Origin: Monodelphis domestica
Taxonomy: Eukaryota > Chordata > Mammalia > Didelphimorphia > Didelphidae
Direction of reading: 5' to 3'
Assembly: GCF_027887165.1 (NCBI RefSeq)
Contig: NC_077227.1
Coordinates: 349,663,207 to 349,727,206 of the forward strand
Length of the DNA stretch: 64,000 bases
Shown piece after piece: positions 54,390 to 64,000 of the stretch (the first letter of the stretch is position 1; each line of letters begins with the position of its first letter). The translations under genes and the position numbers were made by a program. The notes under the pieces were generated by a model. It saw only the letters and a program-made list of their open reading frames with translations, was not told where the DNA came from and did not search any database.

Positions 54390-54600
54390 TTCTATGACTT
54401 AACGTTCCTTCCAACCCTGGTCTTTTATGTTCTAAACTCTCATTTTTTTTGTTCTAAGATCTCTTTTAGTCCTGGTGTTCTGTGCTCAAATGCTCTGGCA
54501 TTCTATGTTCTGTATTCTAAGGTCTCTTTTAGTTCTGACATTCTATGTTCTATATTCTAAGTTCCCTCCCATCTCTAACGTTCTGCCTTCTATTGACCTT
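54390..54600 (+). repeat. degenerate ~40-bp tandem repeat
   Basis: Units such as 'ttctatgttctgtattctaa' plus 'ggtctcttttagttctgaca' recur at least three times with drift. The unit resembles the tail of local SINEs, so it probably expanded from one. Confidence 0.75.
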
Positions 54601-55015
54601 ATCCATGTAACAGTCTATTTTGTCCACAGCTGAGCACCAGTGCCCATCCCACTGAAACCCTTCTCGAATATACACTGTATTGTAATGGGCTGGTTGGGGG
54701 GCAGGTGGGTCATACTAGAATTGGAAATGTTAGGGACAACAAAAGCATCCCAGGATCAGTGATAATAAAGGCCACATTCCTGTGTTTCTATTCCTCCATT
54801 TCCCTGCCCAGGAGGTTCTAAGCAGGGCTTAGGAGTAGATGGGTGAGAAGTGCAGAGAGAGAAGGGAGATTTTGACATGGGTTCTCACTACATTCCCTTT
54901 GGGCAAAGGTGCTAAAAGTGATCTCCTAACCTGGATGCAATATCTATAGAGGGTTAAGGGGAGAAGGAGGTACAAATAGGGATAACATTTCCTAACAAAC
55001 TAACAGTATTTTGGA
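54600..55015. other. PDGFRB intron 15, unassigned
   Basis: No gene or clear element. Confidence 0.5.
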
Positions 55016-55019
55016 ATCT

Positions 55020-55510
55020 TGGGATTTGGAGGAACATTAGAGGGTACCTAGTCTAGTTCACTTTATTGGGTAGAAATCAATAGCATTTCCAGTAAGAGTT
55101 TACCATCTCCTACCTGGATACCTCCAGTGATGAAGAACTCACTATCACCCAAAGCAACTATTATATTTTGGAGAGCTCTAGTTATCCTAAAATCTCAGAA
55201 CTAAAAGGGATCTTAGAAATCATCTGGTCTAGTTCCTAATTCTAGACAAACCTTCTAACTGTTCAGGAAATTTGATCTTCTTCTGACCTGAAATCCCTTT
55301 CCCTATAATTTCCATTCATTGATTTTACTTCTAATGACAGGGACCAGACAGAATACGACAAATCTCTCTTTCACTTGAAAACACTTCAGATCTCTAAGGG
55401 GGCTTACAAGGCTTTTTCTCAAAGATAAGCACCCCAGTTCCCTTATCTTTAGAGCTCATGGATTTCAGACCTTTCACAATCCTGGTCCCCTCCCTTCTAT
55501 AATCATAATG
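55020..55510 (-). mobile_element. CR1-type LINE remnant
   Basis: 'atacctccagtgatgaagaa', 'ctcactatcacccaaagcaa', 'ccagacagaatacgacaaat', 'caaagataagcaccccagtt' follow antisense CR1; a short MIR-like stretch interrupts it near 55190-55240. Confidence 0.6.
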
Positions 55511-55989
55511 CCCTAGGAAAGGTCTGACAAGGATGAGGGTGGGTGAAAAGCAACCATAGGGGTTTCTATGGTTTGTACTCATTCAATTTAGAAAAGTGCT
55601 CTCCTACCACCAACCATCCCTGACCACACCCCATAAATATCTCAGCCATGTCCCCAACTCACCATATCCCACCCTGACCTCCATGGACCACAACCCCACC
55701 TGGCTAAAACCCTGGCCATACCATACCCCAATCCCACTCAGGGCCCAGGATGGGAAGGGCCAATGAGGGATAGATGGGGGCTAGAGAAAGGAGAGGAAGA
55801 TAAAAGGAAGGGGGGAAGTTTGGAAGAGGGAAAGTAGAGTTTTGTCTTCCATTCACAGAGCAAGAGCAATAGGATCTGAGTTGAGAGAGAGGGTGTTGGG
55901 GAGGAGGGGTGTGAGGGAGGGATGGAGGAGGGCAGAGGGGGAAGAAGTCAACCTCCCTTGAGGGTGGGGCTGTGGATTGTATGAGTCAC

Positions 55990-56143
55990 CTGTGCAATTG
56001 ATGTTCAGGATGGTCCAGGACCTCTGAGGATTGGTAAGGCCCTCCTTTCTCAGGGCAATGCTGCAGAAATGTGTGTTTGGTTCGATGTAGGTAGTCCACG
56101 AGGTCTCCATAACGACAATATTCTGTGATGATGTAGATGGGAC
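55990..56143 (-). CDS. PDGFRB: PDGFRB exon, kinase hinge and insert 1 (human exon 15)
   Basis: Acceptor CAG at 56146-56144, donor GTGACT at 55989. With a split Gly codon it encodes [20 protein letters not shown], then [20 protein letters not shown] and [11 protein letters not shown], 154 nt. The N-lobe/hinge part, with gatekeeper Thr in IITEYC, is essentially identical to human. The insert part differs sharply: human has AELYSNAL (Tyr716, Grb2 site) where this sequence has SEVLDHPE, and no Y-x-N motif occurs in any frame of this stretch. The exon is 6 nt shorter than I calculate for human. Confidence 0.95.
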
Positions 56144-56169
56144 CTGGGGGAGACGGGGGTTCATATGTG

Positions 56170-56199
56170 CATGAGTGTGTGTGTGTGTGTGTGTGTGTA
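56170..56199 (+). repeat. (TG)n microsatellite
   Basis: About 13 TG units shortly upstream of exon 15. Confidence 0.95.
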
Positions 56200-56477
56200 G
56201 GGGAAGAATTGAACAAGGGAACATCCTATCATAAGTTTCCACTCCTTTTAGGTAAAATTTAGGCTCTCTTCCTCCAAAAAAAGCCATTCTCTATACTCTA
56301 CCCTTTCTCTAACCCACCAGCACCAGGCTCAGTCTGCTTCTCCTCCTTGTTGGGTCTGATGCCAAGGGTCAGGTCACTACTGCTCCATCTTGCTTTCCAT
56401 TCCAGATCCTGACTCCAGATATACATTCCAAAGTTCCTAGGGTTGGCTCTGCTTCCCAGGACACAACTGCATAAGGA

Positions 56478-56528
<51 letters not shown>

Positions 56529-56532
56529 CGCA
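56478..56532 (+). repeat. (TG)n(CG)n alternating purine-pyrimidine tract
   Basis: About 20 TG units followed directly by CGCGCGCGCGCA, all strictly alternating. Confidence 0.95.
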
Positions 56533-56584
56533 CCTTAGGTAGATAGAATGGCCTTAAACAAGGTGTGTGTGGAAACCAAGAGGC

Positions 56585-56760
56585 CACATGGCATATTAGT
56601 TGAAGCCGAGAGGGTCTGAATTCAAATCCTATACCATTTTCAAGCTGTATGTCCTTAGGCAAATATCCTTTTTGTGCCTCAGTTTCTTCATTTATAAAAC
56701 AAGGGGGTTGGAGGACTCAGTGGCCTTTAAAGTTGCATCTAGCTCTAATCTATGAGCCTC
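56585..56760 (+). mobile_element. tRNA-derived SINE
   Basis: 'atggcatattagttgaagcc', 'gaattcaaatcctataccat', 'ctcagtttcttcatttataa', 'aagttgcatctagctctaat'. Confidence 0.75.
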
Positions 56761-56956
56761 TTTTACTGATATAACTCAAGGCAGGAATTATGGCCATGGG
56801 ACAACCAAAGTCTATATTTGCCTGGAAAATCATTATGAGGTAAGGCAACGGACAGGGTTCTAGGGCAGAGGATTATTAGTATTGATGATTTCATGAATGG
56901 TATTAATTAGAGGTGCATTCAAGACTGGAAGGGAGCTTAGTTAGTGCGATCCTCTA

Positions 56957-57208
<252 letters not shown>

Positions 57209-57684
57209 TTAGGGCCTTCTCAGAGAGCACCAGCCCAACCCAGAGCTATGCTGATAAAACAACTAGTTCTCCAGAAAAAAAAAATAACAACATACTTTTA
57301 AGTGTAATCTACATTATTTGCACTTTCTCACTTTCTTTAGGCAAGACAATCAGCAAAACAATAAATAATTAAATGATTTGTGTCATTTGCACATTTCAGG
57401 GTGGAAATGCTCACATTGAAAATTTGATAATCAGCTCCTCTCATTCTCAGAAAAAAAATCTTCTTCCTGACCCCAGGACTGGCATGTTCCATAGCAACGG
57501 CAGCAGTCCCCCCAGACAGGCCTAACTACATCAGAACTCTGGCCTCTCTCAGAGCCACTGGGGGGAAAGGGGAAAGCTTCCCTGTACAAGAGATGGAACC
57601 CTAACCCTGCCTTCACAGGCCATCAGCAAGAAAGAGAGGGATAGGAGAGGTTGTCTAGAAAGGAGAAGAGTTAAATGCAAGTAG

Positions 57685-57925
57685 GTGTTGTTCAGTCATG
57701 TTCAAAACTCTTCATCACCCCATTTGGGGTTTTCTTGGCAAAGACTCTGGAGTGGTTTACTATTTTCTTCTCCAGGCCATTTGACAGATGAGGAAACTGA
57801 GACCAACAGGGTTAGGTGACTTGTCCAGGTTATATAGTTAGTAAGTGTCTGAGGCTGGATTCGAACTCTGGAAGAAGAGTCTTCCTGACTCCAAGACCAG
57901 CATTCTATCCATTCTATCCAGGATC
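57685..57925 (-). mobile_element. SINE, tail type A
   Basis: Near full length: 'ggtgttgttcagtcatgttc', 'ggttttcttggcaaagactc', 'acagatgaggaaactgagac', 'gaagaagagtcttcctgact'. Confidence 0.9.
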
Positions 57926-58011
57926 AACTGTTCAGTGGAAGAAAGTAAAGAACAAGAGAACCAATAGATGAGAGGAATAAGGTAGGGAAGTGGTTGAAAA
58001 GAGGAAGCCAA

Positions 58012-58451
<440 letters not shown>

Positions 58452-58584
58452 TCACTCATACCCCACTCATTGAAACCCATGGCTCTTCCACAGATTCCCT
58501 CGTTTCCCTCCCAACTCCAATCCTGGAGAAAGTAAGATTCAATCTTAGCATTTACTGGAAGAACCTGCCTTTATCCAGAGGATC

Positions 58585-58745
58585 ATTGATTTAGAGCTGG
58601 TTTCAAGCCATCTACTAACCCTGTTCATTTTTTAGATGAAGAAATTAAGACCCAAAGATATTAAGTGAATTGCCTAAAGTCACACAGCTAGGTGAGTTGG
58701 CCACCAAATCCAATGCCTTCTCCATTGTATCCTGCTACCATCTTT
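58585..58745 (+). mobile_element. MIR
   Basis: 'ttttagatgaagaaattaag', 'gcctaaagtcacacagctag'. Confidence 0.75.
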
Positions 58746-58934
58746 CTCACAGATTTCATTGACTCAGAAAAGACACTGGATGTCATCTCCAAGAAAGCCA
58801 TCAATTGCTGGATGTTTGTGTGCTGGGTCCCACAGCTTACAAGAACCCCTCTGAAGACCAGAACCTGAAGGCCAGAACAGACCCTGAGAAGTTCTCTGTA
58901 TATTTCCTGACTTTAAAAATAACTCATCCAACCT

Positions 58935-59190
58935 TGTTGCTGTTGTTCAGTGATTTTCAGTAAAAGATCCCCAGATAACAATGTCTGACTCTTTGTGACT
59001 CCATTTGAGGGTTTGTATTTTTTTTTTTAGCAAAGATACTGGAGTTGTTTGCCATTTCCTTCTCCAACTCATTTTATTGATGAGGAAACAAGGAAGACAG
59101 GGTAAAGTGACTTGCCCAGGGTCATATAGTCTGAAATTGGATTTGAAGTCAGGAGGAGAAGTCATCTTAGCTACAGGTGTGGCACTCCAT
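58935..59190 (-). mobile_element. SINE, tail type A, with a small internal insertion
   Basis: 'tgttgctgttgttcagtgat', then about 25 bp of extra sequence ('agtaaaagatccccagataa'), then 'tgtctgactctttgtgactc' and the usual body. Confidence 0.8.
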
Positions 59191-59194
59191 CCAT

Positions 59195-59380
59195 TGGATG
59201 GATAGAGTGCTGGACTTGGAGTCAGGAAGATCTAAATTGGATCACATCTCAGAGCCTTAAGAGTCGTGTGAGCCTAGGCAAGTCATTTTACTCTCTATGT
59301 CTCAATTGCTTCATATATAAAATTTGGAGGTTGGATTCAATGAACTTTCTAAAATCTCTTCCAGTTCTGATTTTGAATCC
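59195..59380 (+). mobile_element. tRNA-derived SINE
   Basis: 'tggatggatagagtgctgga', 'gagcctaggcaagtcatttt', 'aaaatctcttccagttctga'. Confidence 0.8.
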
Positions 59381-59384
59381 TCTG

Positions 59385-60380
59385 AGTCAGGCCATTCTAG
59401 TTTAATCCAATGCCTGGGAGGTATCTCCGTCCATAAGGCATCAATTCATTTTAGACTAAAAGGGTTTTTTTGGTGGGAAGGAATGTCCAGTGTTGACCCG
59501 GATTCCATTAGGATATTCACATGAAATTTAACAAATAGACAGTATGCTCATGAGTACCAATGACTTTGGGATAAATAGTTTGGTCCTCGCTTCTGCAGAT
59601 GAGGGCCCTTAAGTCCCTCAACCACCCTTTGTACTGTCTGGCCTGCTGTGAGAAAGGAGTCAGTTCTGTCCAAAGATTGAAAGGCCATAAGTTGAACTCA
59701 TCTCATTCAAAGCCAGCAGGGGGCATCCCAACACAATATGGCACACATGGACCCTCCCCAGCCTAATCAGGGCTCTTTCCTTGGGGTAGGGAACATGGAA
59801 AGGAAGAAAGGAGGAGGAAGGAGCTGATGTGTGGATGGCAGAATGGGCTGCATTAAACTGGAAGGCTATCCCTTCACATCTGATGATACGTCCCATCCCA
59901 AACCCATTTTCTGTACTTTAAGCAAGTGCTTTAAGGAAATTCATAGGATTTTGAGTTAGCAAGATTTCCCAAAGATCATCTGACCTCAAACTAATTTTAA
60001 CAAATGACTCAGACTTAGAAACATTTAAAAGAGTGACCTCGCATTACACAAATCTTTTAAGTACAGAGCCCAGGTTAATATTTGGACCTTCTGACTCCAT
60101 ATTCTGCTCATCCCATTACCCGCATTGTTGAAACAAGCAGGAAAAAACCTCCCTCCTCCAATCCACCACTTCCTAGCTTTCATCTTCAAAGGATTTCAGC
60201 TTTAAGCCTGGGGTCAGAAGCTCTGAGTTCAAATCTCATTTCAGATACTGCCTGAAGTTGGATATTAAATTCTTAAATCATCAGTTTCTTTATTTGCAAT
60301 CTGAGTCCCCTTCCTTGCATAGATCTATCCCCTTACTCCATGCCTTGTCATTTTGTTTTGGGACTGATCTTTTTAGAATA
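59385..60380. other. PDGFRB intron 12, no gene seen
   Basis: No exon. A MIR-like stretch at about 59960-60120 and a SINE-like scrap at 60205-60260 are too diverged to call firmly. Confidence 0.45.
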
Positions 60381-60384
60381 AAAT

Positions 60385-60486
60385 CTCTATCTGTCTATCT
60401 ATCTACCTATTATCTATCTATATCTTTCTCTGTCATATCTATCTATCTATCTACCTACCTACCTATCTACCTATCTATCTATCTCA
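60385..60486 (+). repeat. (CTAT)n/(CTAC)n microsatellite
   Basis: Imperfect tetranucleotide array with ctgt, ctac and ctat units. Confidence 0.95.
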
Positions 60487-60574
60487 TAATAAGGAAGAAG
60501 TAAATTCGTTAAGCACCTCACATATGCCCAAAACCATGGCAGGTGCTTTAAAAATATTATATCATTCGAGTGCT

Positions 60575-60684
60575 GGACTAGGATTTAAGAACACCTGGAT
60601 TCTAATCTGTCCTCTGGTAATTATTAGTTACATTACCATGGATGTGAAAGTCTCTCCGATCTCCAGTTTGCTCATCTGAAAAGC
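60575..60684 (+). mobile_element. SINE fragment
   Basis: 'gagtgctggactaggattta', 'gaacacctggattctaatct'; stops where the next SINE begins. Confidence 0.6.
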
Positions 60685-60935
60685 AGTAAGCTAGGTGGCA
60701 CAGGAGATAAGATCACTAGGCTTAGAAACAGGAAGACTCCTCTTCATGAGTTCAAAGCTGGCCTCAGACACTTACTAGCTGTATGACTCTGGACAAGTGC
60801 CTTAATCCCATTTGCCTCAGTTTCCTGATCTGTAAAATGATCTAGTATATTTTCCAAGAAAACTCCAAATGGGGCCATGAAGAGTCAGACATAACTGAAA
60901 GTGACTCAACAACAACAACAAACAACAATGAAATA
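60685..60935 (+). mobile_element. SINE, tail type A
   Basis: 'aagctaggtggcacaggaga', 'gcctcagacacttactagct', 'ccaagaaaactccaaatggg', end '(caa)n'. Confidence 0.9.
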
Positions 60936-61369
60936 GAGATCACAAGAACCTGTTGTACCTCACAGGGTTATTGAGGATCAAATGAAATAACACATGTAAA
61001 GTGCCCTGTAAACTTTAAAATGCCATATGAGAGTTTGTTATTGTTGTTGTTGTCATTGCTGCTTTCTTTAAGTATTCCTGAGTCACTGGTGTGGATACTC
61101 CCCCTACCAAGATGGTTCCCAAGTGCTTTAGTAGATAATCTTCAAGGGGTACCATGGCTGAAAAAAAAACCTATCATCTATGGGTCAATTTTCTGGTGAT
61201 AAACCTCTTCAAAGTTAACTAGGCTGGTCTCTGTCTTGACGCCTTCCCAGCTTATAGAACTTGCTAGAACTTGGGCTCCAGAGGAAAAGCCTTCAAGTTT
61301 GTATCATGATACACAAGAGATGGAGTAAGAGTGTGATAGAGGCTGCCACTTCAGTCTAGCACTTTTTTC

Positions 61370-61745
61370 TAGTGCCAGCCTCTATCACAAGAGCTAGTCA
61401 GGGAAAGGACCTCAGAGGCCACCTCCTTATTTTACAGAGAAGGAAATTAAGCCCTAAGGAAGACTCTGTGGCTTGTCCAAAGTCACAGAGGTAGCATCAA
61501 AGATAGGATCAGAATCGCCTAATTCCAAACCCTTGAATTTTCTAAATGGGATCTTGGATCATTGATTCATCAATCAAAAGGTAGAAGAGACCTCAGAAGC
61601 TATACAGGTCAGTCCCCATATTTTAGAGATTAGAAAGCTGAGACTTGGGAATAGGAATTGATTTCTCCAAGGTCTCAGAGGTTGTGAGAGTCAGAGGTGG
61701 GATCTGAACCTGGGTCCTCTAACTCCAGAGCTTGTTTTCTTCATA
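61370..61745 (+). mobile_element. two MIR-type elements
   Basis: 61370-61540 ('ttattttacagagaaggaaa') and 61550-61745 ('tttagagattagaaagctga', 'tgggatctgaacctgggtcc'). Confidence 0.7.
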
Positions 61746-61764
61746 CTGTAAAGAACTTCAGAGG

Positions 61765-61812
61765 TGAATAATAATGATGATGATGATAATAACAATGATA
61801 ATGGCAATAATA
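61765..61812 (+). repeat. (GAT/AAT)n trinucleotide tract
   Basis: 'aataatgatgatgatgataa' and related units. Confidence 0.9.
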
Positions 61813-61871
61813 CCACTCATCTTTCAAATCACCAACATCATCCTAGATCTGCCTCTCTTCCATGGCCACCA

Positions 61872-61992
61872 TGTAGTCAGGTGGATAGAGCACTGGGCCT
61901 GGAGTTAGGAAGACCTAAGTTCAAATCTAGCCCCAGACACTTACTAGCTGTGTGGCCCTACGATAATCACCCACTTAACCCTTTTTTTTGAA
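61872..61992 (+). mobile_element. SINE head and body, truncated tail
   Basis: 'agtcaggtggatagagcact', AGTTCAAATCTAG B-box, 'agacacttactagctgtgtg', ending at a T run. Confidence 0.8.
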
Positions 61993-62034
61993 TGTCTGTC
62001 CTCTTAGGACAGAGATTACAACTCTTCCTTTTCC

Positions 62035-62590
62035 TTCTCCCTTAAACTCAGTTAGACAGTAAGTCCTATTCTTTATATCTTCAAATCTCTATTGAACCAG
62101 GCTTTTCTCTGCACTCCCACCTGCCACCATTCTGGTTCAAAATTTCATCACAACTTTCATGGTGTATAGGCTCTTTGCCATCAGTCCATCCTGAACACTG
62201 AACTAGGTAAACTTTCCTAAAACATGTCTGTAACTCCAGTACTACTTTCCTTAAACATCTTCAGTGGTTCTTTGTTGCCCACACCATGACTCCTCTTTCT
62301 GGCATTCAGGGTCCTTCAATGTCTCTCACAACATGTCCTACTCAGCTTTTGCTTACTTGTATTGTTCTCTTCTCACCCATCCTTCAAGGCCCATGTAAGC
62401 CTTAGTTCATTCTTTATTCCTTTCTGCAATGACTCCCACCCCCACTTCTACCCCCAACAACCTGCTGAAAGAATTACAGGAGATACCACATAATTTGAGC
62501 CTTGAGTTAGAGATCTTTGGGCATGTGTTAGTCCTATCTTTCCATCTAGTTTGTAAGTAAGTTCCCTGCACATAGAGCTCAGGTCTCTTC
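62035..62590 (+). mobile_element. L2 3' region
   Basis: 'aacatcttcagtggttcttt', 'gcattcagggtccttcaatg', 'catccttcaaggcccatgta', 'gcatgtgttagtcctatctt' follow L2 order. Confidence 0.7.
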
Positions 62591-62647
62591 CTCATATTGC
62601 TGGCTCTCCCACAGATCGCAGGAAGAGAAGTTGGGTCACTCACTGAC

Positions 62648-62780
62648 CGAGCACAAGTCGCTCTCGGGGCAGTTCCCAGCTGGAGTCATAGGGCAGCTGC
62701 ATGGGATCCACATAGATGTACTCATGCCCATCAGAGCTCACAGATTCAATCACCTTCCACCGGATCTCATAGCGGGGTTT
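62648..62780 (-). CDS. PDGFRB: PDGFRB exon, juxtamembrane (human exon 12)
   Basis: Acceptor CAG at 62783-62781, donor GTCAGT at 62647. Encodes [20 protein letters not shown], then [20 protein letters not shown] and RLVL plus one base, 133 nt. This is the autoinhibitory juxtamembrane segment. The Tyr pair of EYIYVDP (human Tyr579/581, Src-family binding) and the WKVIE core are intact. Changes from human are conservative (DSTWELPRDQ to [10 protein letters not shown]). Confidence 0.98.
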
Positions 62781-62789
62781 CTGGGGAAT

Positions 62790-63225
62790 AGGGAAACAGG
62801 AATCATAAGATCATGGAAGTTAAACTTAGAAGAGACCTTTAAATATCACCTGATCCAGAGTTCAGTCTACACTAGGAGGAGACCGTCCAGGTGGCAAGGC
62901 TACTCTGGCAACTATGGGGCAAGTACAGAGAGGTTCAATAGGGGCTTGACAAGCTAGAAGTCAGAGTACTACTGGCCCAATCTGTGTGCCTTAGAGCCAT
63001 CCCTGGGCACTGGATATCACTTTTCACCAGACTGTGGAGGCAGATATTGTGGCCGATCTTGGTTTGGCTCCACTGATATTTGATATAACATTCAATATAT
63101 AAATATATTGCTTTGGGATAAAAAATGTAAGTGTTTTGGGAAAGAGTCCATGGTAGGACTGAGGCCTGGAGGGTCTGGAATGGTCTCAAGCCAGGTCTGT
63201 GTGGAAGAAAGATTATTGTAGCTAC
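62790..63225. other. PDGFRB intron 11, no repeat recognised
   Basis: Short intron between the juxtamembrane and transmembrane exons; a MIR-like 'ggaagttaaacttagaagag' at about 62815 only. Confidence 0.5.
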
Positions 63226-63229
63226 TTAC

Positions 63230-63324
63230 CTTCTGCCACAGAATGATAAGGATGACCATGGAAATGATTGTGAGGACCACTAATGCCAGGATGGCTGAGA
63301 TGACAACCACCTTGAAGGGCAGGG
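63230..63324 (-). CDS. PDGFRB: PDGFRB exon, transmembrane helix (human exon 11)
   Basis: Acceptor CAG at 63327-63325, donor GTAAGT at 63229. After a split Ser codon it encodes [20 protein letters not shown] then [11 protein letters not shown], 95 nt. One uninterrupted hydrophobic helix followed by the stop-transfer WQK. Human reads [32 protein letters not shown]. This is the first PDGFRB exon inside the window. Confidence 0.98.
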
Positions 63325-63329
63325 CTGGA

Positions 63330-63760
63330 AGCAGAGAATAGGCAAGTCACCCTCACATATTGTCATCATCAAGAGCAGGACAAGCAAGACAATTTTGAGA
63401 AGTCCCCTGGCCACCTTAGCTCTTCCCACTTCTAATCTGCCCCATTTTATCCGTCCAACATCACTTGAGTCTGCCCAAGAAGAGACACTTTGCCACTCCA
63501 ATGCTTGATGGGGGCCAAATCCTGGGGCCCATCCCACTCATCCCCACATTCCTCCTTCCCATCCAATCAATCCTCCCACAAATGCCAAACTATCAAACAA
63601 AAAACTCTCACAAAGGCTTTTTATTCCCCAAGAGACCTAATGCTCTATCTTCGGCTTTTGTTTTCTAGTGTCAGATTCTGGGTCTTCCCTCACCAAAGTC
63701 AGACCCTTAGCTTCCTCTCCCCATGAACAGAGTCTAAACTTCCACTCCCCAATTCCATTC
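63330..63760. other. PDGFRB intron 10, no gene seen
   Basis: No exon of the fifth Ig domain is present before the window ends. Confidence 0.5.
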
Positions 63761-63764
63761 CATT

Positions 63765-63890
63765 CCTTTCAGTTCAATTAAACAAATGTTTATTAAGTAC
63801 TAATAAAGGCAGGGCCCTGTACTCGGCACTAAGGATACAAAAATGAAGAAAAAAAGAAAGACAGTTCCTGCCATCCAGGATCTTTGTAGC
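63765..63890 (-). mobile_element. L2 3' end
   Basis: 'aacaaatgtttattaagtac', 'actcggcactaaggatacaa', 'acagttcctgccatccagga' are antisense L2 tail. Confidence 0.78.
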
Positions 63891-64000
63891 GGACCAAAGA
63901 AACATAGTTTTGTGTATCACTCTTGGAGTGTTAGAGGCAGAGGTGATGGATGCTGGGATCTTTGCACAGTTGGGTGTTCCCCATATAGTTCCCCAATAGT

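Overview
This is vertebrate nuclear DNA, almost certainly from a marsupial. The main evidence is repeat content: marsupial-type L1 3' ends, tRNA-derived SINEs with two distinct tail types, and abundant old MIR, L2 and CR1 copies. The species cannot be fixed from sequence alone. The window covers a classic receptor-kinase tandem, PDGFRB followed by CSF1R, both read on the minus strand. I found no prokaryote-style system, no CRISPR array and no intact autonomous element. What is unusual lies in repeats, rearrangements and regulatory sequence.

Right half (about 32.1-63.3 kb): thirteen consecutive coding exons of PDGFRB, equivalent to human exons 11-23. They run from the transmembrane exon at 63.3 kb to the stop codon at 35.3 kb. 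All exon ends have AG/GT sites, and the phases join into one open frame of about 587 residues: transmembrane helix, juxtamembrane Tyr pair, split kinase with GxGxxG, VAVK, HRD, DFG and APE motifs, kinase insert, and acidic Pro/Glu tail ending DSFL. A 3' UTR of about 3.2 kb follows, ending at an ATTAAA signal with a GU-rich downstream element near 32.1 kb. The extracellular exons lie beyond 64 kb. The intron between exons 19 and 18 carries a 2.7-kb pyrimidine/purine (TTCC/GGAA) array with higher-order duplication, and two direct 141-bp repeats lie on either side of it.

Left half (1-32.1 kb): the long first intron of CSF1R, mostly filled with transposable elements. Near its left end is the signal-peptide exon (2974-3022). 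Just upstream of it is a recognisable myeloid promoter with C/EBP, RUNX and PU.1 sites in the order known from other mammals. Sequence left of 2973 is CSF1R intron 2, which in placental mammals holds the FIRE enhancer. The same intron 1 contains a decayed processed copy of CEP20 (FOPNL/FOR20) with target-site duplications, itself interrupted by a 5'-truncated L1 that has its own duplications.

The two genes work separately: PDGFRB in mesenchymal and pericyte signalling, CSF1R in macrophage development. They are ancient tandem duplicates, and the CSF1R promoters sit downstream of the PDGFRB 3' end. The most notable coding observation is that the PDGFRB kinase insert keeps both PI3K-binding tyrosine motifs but lacks the YSNA motif (human Tyr716, a Grb2 site).
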